A stretch of DNA of 7,585 bases, from contig CAYWGR010000223.1 in assembly GCA_964458015.1 (NCBI GenBank), forward strand, positions 1 to 7,585, given 5' to 3'. The position numbers and the translations under genes were made by a program. Source of the stretch: CAYWGR01 sp964458015. Its GTDB lineage: Bacteria > Planctomycetota > Planctomycetia > Pirellulales > Thermoguttaceae. The notes beneath the pieces were generated by a model. That model did no database searches. It was given only the letters and a program-made list of their open reading frames with translations, and was not told where the DNA came from. This document shows, one piece after another, positions 1 to 6,002 of the stretch (positions are counted from its first letter, which is position 1; each line of letters opens with the position of its first letter).

Positions 1-23
1 CCGCCATTTTGCGAGGAATTCAA

Positions 24-51
24 GGCGGGCCATTGCTTCGCTCGACCCGCC
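24..51. repeat. REP-like GC-rich palindrome
   Basis: The arms GGCGGG (24-29) and CCCGCC (46-51) are exact reverse complements around a 16-base centre containing TTGCTTCGCTCGA. Seen on the minus strand this reads as GGCGGGTCGAGCGAAGC followed by AATGGCCCGCC. I recall similar GGCGGG...CGAAGC...CCCGCC wording as a dispersed intergenic element in planctomycete genomes. That recollection cannot be tested here, and only one copy is in the window. The function, if any, is unknown; such elements usually sit between genes. Confidence 0.45.
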
Positions 52-86
52 CTACCGAAAACTGATCGGCTCTGACCGAGCAATGC

Positions 87-170
87 GAAAGCCTTGGGGG
101 GGGCCGTCCCGACCGCGACTTGCGCGCCGCCGTCCGTCGCTCCCTGCTGTTTGCGCCCCCCAAGGCCTTC
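87..170. repeat. Long inverted repeat with G-run and C-run arms
   Basis: The left arm at 87-101 (GAAAGCCTTGGGGGG) and the right arm at 156-170 (CCCCCCAAGGCCTTC) pair at 14 of 15 positions. They enclose a 54-base loop that is itself GC-rich and contains a smaller complementary pair, GCGAC (115-119) with GTCGC (136-140). The left G-run extends to eight Gs (96-103). The structure could be a small structured RNA, the ends of a degenerate miniature element, or simply a repeat. There is no promoter or T-run that decides between these. Confidence 0.45.
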
Positions 171-377
171 ACTTTCACGTCATTCTCCGATTGTTCGCCA
201 AATTGTCAAGCCACGTTGAATTTGTCGCGCAATTTTACCGACTATTCTTAGGACTTTGCGGGTGCGGTCGTGCTTTTTGGTCAAAATAGGAAGCTTGTGA
301 AGTGTGCGGGCTTGCCATCCGAGGAACAAAACTCCTTTTCGCAATGGCCTCGACTGCTCACTTCAACGCCTGATGCA

Positions 378-417
378 AAAAAACCACAACCCATGACAAC
401 TCCCCGCCGGGTTTTTT
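378..417. terminator. Possible bidirectional terminator hairpin
   Basis: AAAAAACC (378-385) pairs exactly with GGTTTTTT (410-417), leaving a 24-base loop. Inside the right half, CCC-GCC-GGG (403-411) forms a small GC stem directly followed by six Ts (412-417). The stem is AT-rich or very short, so termination strength is doubtful. It would end any transcript coming from the left. On the other strand it would end antisense read-through from the large minus-strand gene, just before the promoter of the small plus-strand gene. Confidence 0.25.
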
Positions 418-419
418 AC

Positions 420-447
420 TTGAGATTCTGGGGGGACTAATTAAAAT
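420..447 (+). promoter_or_regulatory. Candidate sigma70-type promoter for the small membrane protein gene
   Basis: TTGAGA (420-425) matches the -35 consensus at 5 of 6 bases and TAAAAT (442-447) matches the -10 consensus at 5 of 6, with a 16-base spacer. Transcription would start near 454, giving a leader of about 24 bases that carries the Shine-Dalgarno at 464-468. The position fits the downstream gene well. The call rests on consensus matching only. Confidence 0.45.
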
Positions 448-463
448 AGAAAGAATACACCCC

Positions 464-468
464 AGGAG
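464..468 (+). promoter_or_regulatory. Shine-Dalgarno AGGAG
   Basis: AGGAG lies nine bases upstream of the ATG at 478. It is the best ribosome binding site in the window and is the main reason to accept the short downstream frame as a real gene with this start. Confidence 0.6.
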
Positions 469-477
469 ATAACGCAC

Positions 478-714
478 ATGTCTTCCATTACTTCGCGTTT
501 GCCTTTGCTCCTCGCCGCCTTCGTTTTGGCGAGCGTTGCGGTTCTCTTGGTCGGCGGCCGTCTCGAATACTGCGGACACTCGGATGCCTCACAGTCCCGG
601 ATGGCCTCCTCCGCCCCGATCGGCACGCCCACACTTGCCCCGCCGCAAAAAATCGTCTTCGTTCAGGTCGAAGCTGACAAACCCGACATTGAAGTCGGCT
701 GGGCCGATAACTAA
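478..714 (+). CDS. Small membrane-anchored or secreted protein, hypothetical
   Basis: This 78-residue protein is not one I recognise. Residues 1-7 form a short polar start with one arginine. Residues 8-27 are a continuous hydrophobic stretch (LPLLLAAFVLASVAVLLVGG), which is either a signal-anchor or a signal peptide that might be cut after an Ala near position 20. The remaining 50 residues are polar and rich in Ser, Pro and Ala up to about 58, then acidic (KIVFVQVEADKPDIEVGWAD), with a single Cys in the sequence EYCGH. The topology is probably N-in with the tail outside the cytoplasm. A promoter-like pair at 420-447 and a strong AGGAG at 464-468 support expression as a single gene. The next gene is convergent, so there is no operon partner to suggest a role. 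Competing frames over the same DNA lack a comparable ribosome binding site. Confidence 0.65.
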   Translation: MSSITSRLPLLLAAFVLASVAVLLVGGRLEYCGHSDASQSRMASSAPIGTPTLAPPQKIVFVQVEADKPDIEVGWADN

Positions 715-745
715 TTCGGTTCCGATTCAAGCTTCCGCTGATCTA

Positions 746-786
746 AACGTATCGACTGTCCCATACGTTCCGCAAATCGCTTGCGG
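746..786. terminator. Two adjacent stem-loops in the convergent gap
   Basis: AACGTAT (746-752) pairs exactly with ATACGTT (763-769) around a 10-base loop. Immediately after, CCGCAA (770-775) pairs exactly with TTGCGG (781-786) around a 5-base loop. They lie between the stop of the small plus-strand gene and the stop of the large minus-strand gene, where transcripts from both sides would end. There is no T-run on either strand, so they could be RNA 3'-end stabilisers rather than intrinsic terminators. Confidence 0.35.
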
Positions 787-854
787 CTTCGCAATCGCCT
801 CACCGCGCAGAGAGATTGTGCGACCTTGACCCATTCTACGGCGAGAATCACACT

Positions 855-3800
855 TTAGAACCGCATCGATTCCGGCAGCATGTCTTTCATGCGATTGAGC
901 AACCCGCTGCGCTCGGGCGGTTTCTCTTCCTCGCGCGGTTTTGTCGCAGCGTCGGCGGCAACGGGGCCGACCGGCAATGCCACGTTTTCCTCCAAGAATC
1001 GCGGCCAATAGCCTTCCAGCAATCGCAGACAATCCCCGATCTGATCGTTCTGAAGTTTCACGTCGGCCAACGTAATCAACTTGGAAAGTTCGACTAATTC
1101 CGGCTTGCTGAACGCCAAATTATAAATCTGCACATCGTCCACCCAGACTTCCCCCGGACCCATCATGTCGAATCGCACGCGAAGCGACGAAAGCCCTTCC
1201 AGCGGCAGATCGTCAACCTGAAAAACGTATTGGCCCCATTCCGACTGGAGCGGCACGGACGGTTGCCCGGGGCTTGGCGCTAAACCGACCGGGGCAAAGC
1301 GATAATAATCACGCCCCTGCATTTTGCCTTCCACGGCCAATCGCAAGGGCGGTTGCTTATTCGTATTGTGAATTTTCAGCCAAACGGCCATCGAAAGCCG
1401 GCCCGTCGTCGGTGCGGGGAAAGGCCGGCTCACCAAACAGGCGACACCGTCGCTGCTCGTCACTTTGGCCGATTGCCGACCGCTGTGCTTTTCCGTGTTA
1501 TCCAGTTGGATGCTAACGCCCTTACGCGAACTGATGGCCCAATCCGAGAGCGAACCGTCTTTTTGTGCGGATCGCTCGAAACCTGGGTCGGGCAGCACGT
1601 CAATCGACGGCGGATTTCTTAGCGCCGCCGCCCTGGCGCCCAGCCGGCGAATTTGCGAACCCAAGGCCGCCTCCACGCTATTGGACCAGCGGGCATGGGG
1701 GCTTGAAAATTGCACGTTCGGCTCCGAAAACTGCACCGCCACCAAATCGTAAGGTTCCAATTGCACTTCCCAGTACTTGCCTGTTCCGTCGTCGGCCTGA
1801 AGCTTGTTGATCTTCCGCAAACCGGAAAGCTCCTCCACGCGGCAGCCTGCGCCGGCCTCGACGTGAATGCGCGCCGTCGCTCCAAACGGCGCGTCGTTGA
1901 CGGCGTAAAGATAGGTCCGGTTGCCCTGCGAACTACAGCGGAACGTGACCGGCTGCGCTGCCTCGGTTGCCGGATAATTGCCGACCGGCTGAAATCGCAC
2001 TGCGGGCAACGCTCGATACGCGGCCGCTAAATCCCGCGTGCTTTCTTCTTGTCCCATCGGCAAAAGCCAGCCGCCGTCGATCATCACCTGGGCGTCCAAT
2101 GCGGCAATGCTGTGGATAAACCGCCGACGGTTCTGCTGCCCCGATGGCAACGGTTGCGAAACCAACCAGGTGTAGCTTGGCTTGAAGGGGCTCTTTTGGT
2201 CGAACGATTCGATCCGAACTTCGCGCGGCTGATGGAAAAATAAACTGCCGGTGGCCGCTACGGATTGAAAATAGCGGTCGAAATCCGACATCTGATTGAT
2301 TTCCAGATCGGCCGCGCGAGCCCCCAACGTGTTTTGCGATGTAAATCGTTCCGGCCGCAAAAAAACAATGGGTTGCCGGTCGCCTTGATAGAATCTTGCG
2401 TCCATGCCGACGCGCAACAATGCTCCGCCGATGGTGCTGCGACGCGGCAGCGAAGGCCGCAGTTCGGATTCGAGTTCTTGCCCGCCGATCATGCCGGCGC
2501 CGGCCAGGAACAGTCGATTGCCCGGCCGGATTTCCGCCAATTCATCGGCGGCGCGTCGATAAAACTTGCTCAGTTGTGCCGCCCGCCATTCCATCCATAC
2601 CCGACGATTCGGCTCTTGGCCCAAAAAAGCTGCCCGATGTGCAAATCGCTGCGGCCCGCTCCCCGGCACTTGCAACCGCGTTTCCCGTTGAAACAGGGCG
2701 ATCGTTGCATCGTCCAATCCCCAGTCCGGCCCCGGCAACTGGGCGTATCCGTCGGCCGACAACCGCACGGCCATCCCGGCCAGCGAAGGATGTTGCGCAT
2801 AACGCTCGGCCACTTCCCGCAACACGTCGAGCATCGCTTTCTGCACGCGCGGATGAAGCACGTTGTAATAAGGAGCCAAGCCATTATGTGCAGCCGAGGC
2901 AATATTCCCAGCAGTCCCATCCGGACCGATCCACTCGATCCCGTGCGCCTCGGGCCCGCCCGCTCGGCGAATCGCTTCCAGCTCGGGCAGCGGCGAGGCG
3001 AACTCGACCGTGGGGATAAGCTGCAAATCCTCCCGGTCGAACAGCCGCAGCAGCATTTCCAACACGTCCTTGCGCACGGGATCTTGCCCCGTCCCGAAAA
3101 AAGCACCCGTGTCGTAACGCGGCGTGGGCGACACCCGCGCACTCGGATAAATCGTACTGCCGTCGGCCAACACCGCCAGCATCAGCCCGTTATACCCGGC
3201 GTGGTTCAAATACTCGACCAACCGCGTGCCGCCTTCATAAAATGTCCACCAATCGTCGAGGCTCCGACCGCTCCATGCGTCCAAGCACTCATTGGCCGAA
3301 AAATTCTCGGGAAACAGCGGTCGATCGAGATACGCCGCCAACAAACGGCGGTTGGCCGTTGCATTTTCGGGCAGCAACCGCGGCAAACGCTCGCCGCCGG
3401 CCAAAATCCGGATCTTGCCGTATACCGCCGGCTGTCGGTCGCGGCCGTTCGACATCAACAGCAGCGGCGTATTGGTCCGCGGCCAGAAGACCAAGCGGTG
3501 CCGCTGCCATCGCGGCGATTCGCGAAGGCCCAAGGTGTCCGACTCGCTCTCGAAACCCGAATCCAAGCCGATCGGCGTCAAAGCGCCCGCCGCATTCGGC
3601 TCCAAAATGCTGATGTTCAATGTTTGCGAGACGTCGTTCGGATAATCGACTTCCAAAATATGCGGCCGACCGGGCTGTGCAACCGGCAGCCAGTAGGCTT
3701 CCCAACTCACGTCCGGCGAATCGGCGTTCGGCTTCAACTGCGCCACGTCGCCGAGCGAGTGCCGCCGCACTTCCAAACAACCGTTGTCCAACGGCTCTTT

Positions 3801-4793
3801 CCAAAGCCTTTGCAGCCGGGTTTTGGTCAACTGCAATTGCGGCAATTTGTTCAGCTTTTCATACCATCGCGGATTCGCCGGATCGATTTCTACGACCTGT
3901 GCGAATTCCCGCTCGCCGTGCGACCCCGACGGCCGATGCGGACTAAGCACCACCAATTGCACACGCCGCTCGGCAATCGTGCGACGCGAATTCAGCGGCT
4001 GCCGCACCGCTTGCGACCAATTGGGATTATTGACGGCCGCAATGGCAACGTCGTATACGCCCTCCTCGTTGGGCAGCGTGATTTCAATCGGAATTTCCGA
4101 CTCACGGCTCCGCGCGGCATCGTACTGTTGCGTCCAAAGCTCCTTGCCACTGCCGATCAGTTGCACCTTGACCCGCGCGCGCCCGTTTTCCGCAATCGGC
4201 AGCCCGTGCGGCTCGATGACGCATTTGAACGTCTCGCCGGGCGCATAAACCAAGTTGTCGCGCGACAAACGCACCCGCAACATATCGCCGGGCGCTCGCA
4301 TGGCCAATAAACGATTCCCCTGGTTGTCTAGTTCCTTGTTGACGAACTCGCCCATCAGATCGGCCAAGGGAATTTCCAGAACGTTCCCCTTCCCGTCGTC
4401 GGCCGAAAATTGCACGAGCAACTTTGCACTGGCTGGCGCGTTGACCAACAGATCGACGCCGTCGTAGCCGCGTGGGCTGCGCTGTTTGACCACGAGTTTC
4501 GAGCCGCTCGACGCATGACCGTCGATCCACATCGAGCCTGGCTCATCCGCCTCGATGCCAAGCGGAGACGGATCGGACAGTTCGCCGTCGCTTACGGAAA
4601 TCGTTCCTTGCCAGATGCGATCCGAACCGCCGCCCCATGCCATGCGTATACGAATATCGTCGGCCAAAAGCAATTGCGGCGAAAAGGTCAGCAGCACAAC
4701 CAGCGCGCAACGCCACACTCGACCGGCAATCGCTCTAACGACCGTCGGCGGATCGCGTCCCTGCGATGCTCTCGGACTTCCTTGTCCGGCCAT
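855..4793 (-). CDS. Large secreted protein with glycosyl hydrolase family 10-like barrel and C-terminal jelly-roll domain
   Basis: This is a 1312-residue exported protein, probably acting on a polysaccharide outside the cytoplasmic membrane. A signal peptide (about 24-44, RVWRCALVVLLTFSPQLLLA, then DD) follows an unusually long N-terminal extension; a GTG at residue 26 is an alternative start. Residues 45-290 look all-beta, with an Ig/macroglobulin-like segment near 180-250 (YAPGETF, then NEEGVYDVAIAAV). Residues 345-465 look like a further beta domain. Residues about 500-870 resemble the bacterial 'family 10-like' glycosidase barrel (GHL10 type): WWTFYEGGTRLVEYLNHAGY, LQLIPTVEF with Glu597, a HPRVQKAMLDVLREVAERYA helix, and GMAVRLSADGYAQL. 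Residues 935-1022 fit the beta domain that often follows such barrels. Residues 1065-1225 resemble a CBM4/9-type jelly-roll (DPGFE, DW, HSGRQSAKV, VWVDDVQIYN). The last 85 residues are helical and charged. The catalytic residues and the substrate cannot be assigned. The upstream GGCGAG spaced 8 bases from ATG is a weak ribosome binding site. Confidence 0.85.
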   Translation of the reverse strand: MAGQGSPRASQGRDPPTVVRAIAGRVWRCALVVLLTFSPQLLLADDIRIRMAWGGGSDRIWQGTISVSDGELSDPSPLGIEADEPGSMWIDGHASSGSKLVVKQRSPRGYDGVDLLVNAPASAKLLVQFSADDGKGNVLEIPLADLMGEFVNKELDNQGNRLLAMRAPGDMLRVRLSRDNLVYAPGETFKCVIEPHGLPIAENGRARVKVQLIGSGKELWTQQYDAARSRESEIPIEITLPNEEGVYDVAIAAVNNPNWSQAVRQPLNSRRTIAERRVQLVVLSPHRPSGSHGEREFAQVVEIDPANPRWYEKLNKLPQLQLTKTRLQRLWKEPLDNGCLEVRRHSLGDVAQLKPNADSPDVSWEAYWLPVAQPGRPHILEVDYPNDVSQTLNISILEPNAAGALTPIGLDSGFESESDTLGLRESPRWQRHRLVFWPRTNTPLLLMSNGRDRQPAVYGKIRILAGGERLPRLLPENATANRRLLAAYLDRPLFPENFSANECLDAWSGRSLDDWWTFYEGGTRLVEYLNHAGYNGLMLAVLADGSTIYPSARVSPTPRYDTGAFFGTGQDPVRKDVLEMLLRLFDREDLQLIPTVEFASPLPELEAIRRAGGPEAHGIEWIGPDGTAGNIASAAHNGLAPYYNVLHPRVQKAMLDVLREVAERYAQHPSLAGMAVRLSADGYAQLPGPDWGLDDATIALFQRETRLQVPGSGPQRFAHRAAFLGQEPNRRVWMEWRAAQLSKFYRRAADELAEIRPGNRLFLAGAGMIGGQELESELRPSLPRRSTIGGALLRVGMDARFYQGDRQPIVFLRPERFTSQNTLGARAADLEINQMSDFDRYFQSVAATGSLFFHQPREVRIESFDQKSPFKPSYTWLVSQPLPSGQQNRRRFIHSIAALDAQVMIDGGWLLPMGQEESTRDLAAAYRALPAVRFQPVGNYPATEAAQPVTFRCSSQGNRTYLYAVNDAPFGATARIHVEAGAGCRVEELSGLRKINKLQADDGTGKYWEVQLEPYDLVAVQFSEPNVQFSSPHARWSNSVEAALGSQIRRLGARAAALRNPPSIDVLPDPGFERSAQKDGSLSDWAISSRKGVSIQLDNTEKHSGRQSAKVTSSDGVACLVSRPFPAPTTGRLSMAVWLKIHNTNKQPPLRLAVEGKMQGRDYYRFAPVGLAPSPGQPSVPLQSEWGQYVFQVDDLPLEGLSSLRVRFDMMGPGEVWVDDVQIYNLAFSKPELVELSKLITLADVKLQNDQIGDCLRLLEGYWPRFLEENVALPVGPVAADAATKPREEEKPPERSGLLNRMKDMLPESMRF

Positions 4794-4831
4794 CGAAAGA
4801 TCTCGCCAAAAAAGTCAAATTTCAATCACAG

Positions 4832-4846
4832 GGCGGCCGGGCCGCC
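4832..4846. repeat. GC-rich palindrome just upstream of the large gene
   Basis: GGCGGCC (4832-4838) and GGCCGCC (4840-4846) are perfect reverse complements around a single G. The palindrome lies about 39 bases ahead of the start codon at 4793. As DNA it could be a protein-binding site. As RNA the near-absent loop would force a few central pairs open, leaving a short GC stem in the 5' leader. Either reading is inference. Confidence 0.4.
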
Positions 4847-5166
4847 AACCAATACGAGCTACCGCTCGATTGACTTCGATTCGCTCCCGTTGGTCGCTCA
4901 ACTTAGTTAAAAACTTCACGATCTTCAGGGTTAGTCATATAGATTCCTGTTGCGCGTCACCGGTTGTTTACCTTAAGGGAAGCATGTGATGTTAAAAAAT
5001 TGGCGCGCAATGGCGCGACTCAAATACAATCGGGGGCGGATTATAGTGATAACCCTCCCTCCGCTGCCATCCCGATTGGCCAAGAAAAGCAGATAATTAC
5101 TGAGAAATAGGGCAGGATGGGTAAGGCAAGCAATTCAGCCGCCTGGGCATGTTTGTTCTCATTAGA

Positions 5167-5198
5167 AGGATGTCAGGTACGCCCGTACCTGACATCCT
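5167..5198. repeat. Perfect 15-bp inverted repeat after exbD
   Basis: AGGATGTCAGGTACG (5167-5181) and CGTACCTGACATCCT (5184-5198) are exact reverse complements separated by CC. The hairpin begins 11 bases past the exbD stop codon, in the usual place of a terminator. However, the base run that follows on the minus strand (TCTAATGAGAAC) has no T-tract. The TGTCAGGTAC...GTACCTGACA wording resembles dispersed REP-type palindromes that I associate with planctomycetes and REP-associated transposases; this is recollection, not a search result. It may serve as an mRNA 3'-end barrier. Confidence 0.6.
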
Positions 5199-5209
5199 CT
5201 GCTGGTATG

Positions 5210-5704
5210 CTAGGACTTAGTTGGCGTTTGTTTGGACTCCCGATTTATCGGATCCTTGCTCAGGGATTTCAAAGCAAACGATCGAAAACCGCTCTCTTGA
5301 CAAGCTTTGATGACGCGATGGAACATCTTGAACGGTGTGGCTCGATCCGCCCGGATGACCACCGTGGTCGGCAGACCTTTGCCGTTGACAACATCATCCG
5401 GCGTTAGATGGAAAGCCAACATCGTAGCTTCAGCCTCGTTGCGCAAATAGTTTTCGATATTTGGAATTGTCCTTGTAGTTCTCAAGTTGCCGGCCGGGTC
5501 GATATTCAAAACCAACAAACTCTTTTGGTGATCGGTCTGAACCGGCCTCGCGGAGCCCACGACTGGCAAATTTAAACTCAAATCCATTTCGGCCGATTTG
5601 AAATTGATCACCAGCATGAAGAACGTAATCAACTGGAACACCATGTCCAAAATAGGCGTGAGATTCGGCTCTGCTTTGACAACAGTCGTTGTCGATTCCG
5701 ACAT
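5210..5704 (-). CDS. exbD: ExbD/TolR family biopolymer transport protein
   Basis: This 164-residue inner-membrane protein belongs to the ExbD/TolR family, which with ExbB/TolQ forms a proton-driven motor that energises outer-membrane processes. A short cytoplasmic start (1-13) leads into the family signature PNLTPILDMVFQLITFFMLV, with the membrane-embedded acidic residue at Asp20, corresponding to the proton-path aspartate of ExbD. Residues about 40-150 are the periplasmic domain, ending in the well-conserved TTVVIRADRATPFKMFHRVI and a following CQESGFRSFALK. A polar tail of about 14 residues follows. The length is slightly above the usual 130-150. The start is supported by GGAAGG (5714-5719, minus strand) nine bases from ATG. 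No exbB/tolQ, tonB or tolA gene lies in the window, and the neighbours are 416 and 298 bases away, so it looks like an orphan copy unless partners lie elsewhere. TolR versus ExbD cannot be decided from sequence alone. Confidence 0.93.
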   Translation of the reverse strand: MSESTTTVVKAEPNLTPILDMVFQLITFFMLVINFKSAEMDLSLNLPVVGSARPVQTDHQKSLLVLNIDPAGNLRTTRTIPNIENYLRNEAEATMLAFHLTPDDVVNGKGLPTTVVIRADRATPFKMFHRVIKACQESGFRSFALKSLSKDPINRESKQTPTKS

Positions 5705-5713
5705 AGTTGTCGC

Positions 5714-5719
5714 CCTTCC
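5714..5719 (-). promoter_or_regulatory. Shine-Dalgarno GGAAGG for exbD
   Basis: On the minus strand GGAAGG, within GGGAAGGGCG, is nine bases before the ATG at 5704. It supports this start, which also places the conserved Asn-Leu-Thr-Pro segment at the usual distance from the N terminus. Confidence 0.5.
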
Positions 5720-5906
5720 CGCATGCTTTGCAGCGTCGGCAGTCTATCTGGTAAATGCTGTCATCTACTGATTAATTCGTCGTCGCCCCGTCCCACTATT
5801 CCCGGCTTGAGAAAAATCAAATGGGCGCAACGGTAGCAGTATGCCGTCGCTCAGGGAATGAAGGTTCACAGATGCTAAAATCAGCAGTGCTGAAGATGAC
5901 ATAGGC

Positions 5907-5936
5907 TCGTTCCCTAATTGTGGCTGTCAGGAACGA
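5907..5936. repeat. Short inverted repeat downstream of the lipoprotein gene
   Basis: TCGTTCC and GGAACGA pair at all seven positions around a 16-base loop. The position, past the 3' end of the minus-strand lipoprotein gene, would suit a transcript end, but the loop is long and no T-run follows, so the role is uncertain. Confidence 0.25.
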
Positions 5937-6002
5937 ATGCTTAAGTGCTAGATTAGGCCGTTTCAAATTAGGATTGGTATTAGGTTTTCTCTGCGAGAGG
6001 CG

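Larger units (their letters stand above)
1..477. other. Non-coding left-hand region
   Basis: No convincing gene is seen here. The one open frame of moderate length (83-289, +) lies across a long inverted repeat, has no good ribosome binding site, and encodes an arginine/proline-rich string without recognisable motifs. The region instead holds structured DNA: a REP-like palindrome, a long G-run/C-run inverted repeat, a weak terminator-like hairpin and a promoter for the following small gene. These are listed separately. The stretch from about 171 to 377 shows nothing I can interpret. Confidence 0.6.
4794..5209. other. Long intergenic gap upstream of the large secreted protein gene
   Basis: No gene is supported in these 416 bases between the exbD stop and the start of the large gene. 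The gap contains a GC palindrome (4832-4846), a two-copy 10-bp direct repeat (TGGCGCGCAA then TGGCGCGACT, 5001-5020) and the 15-bp hairpin at 5167-5198. A perfect TATAAT occurs on the minus strand at 5040-5045, but no acceptable -35 is found 16-18 bases further upstream, so I do not call it a promoter. The length suggests that the large gene has its own promoter and possibly a long leader. Confidence 0.55.
5705..6002. other. Intergenic region between exbD and the TPR lipoprotein gene
   Basis: These 298 bases contain no supported gene. I could not find a promoter for exbD with both elements at acceptable spacing. A 7-bp perfect inverted repeat, TCGTTCC (5907-5913) with GGAACGA (5930-5936), lies about 67 bases past the stop of the upstream lipoprotein gene and has no T-run after it. 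The sequence ATTAGG occurs three times between 5952 and 5984 at 15- and 12-base offsets, which may be chance. Confidence 0.45.

Noticed and set aside
83..289. A 68-codon frame on the plus strand in the left non-coding region
   Set aside because: It runs across the long inverted repeat, has a G-run-driven composition and no proper ribosome binding site.
2396..3804. Other open frames of 120-210 codons within the large gene, on both strands
   Set aside because: All are Arg/Ala/Pro-rich low-information translations lying inside the large gene, without recognisable motifs.
2265..4310. A 681-codon open frame on the plus strand, antisense to the large secreted-protein gene
   Set aside because: Its product is dominated by Arg, Gln, Pro and His with no domain pattern or signal. 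The opposite frame has a signal peptide and coherent domains. Long antisense frames are expected from the codon use of a GC-rich gene, and no ribosome binding site was evident.
5040..5045. Perfect TATAAT on the minus strand about 250 bases upstream of the large gene
   Set aside because: The region 16-18 bases further upstream (GGCAGC-like) does not resemble a -35 element; a six-base match alone is not enough.
5117..5407. A 96-codon frame on the plus strand overlapping the exbD gene
   Set aside because: It is antisense to exbD, whose conserved motifs are unambiguous, and it reads through the 15-bp hairpin.
5820..5880. A tRNA-like stretch with CAACGGTAGCAG (like a D-arm) and GGTTCAC (like a T-loop)
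   Set aside because: The flanking bases do not pair into D, anticodon, T or acceptor stems, so it is at most a decayed remnant and probably chance.
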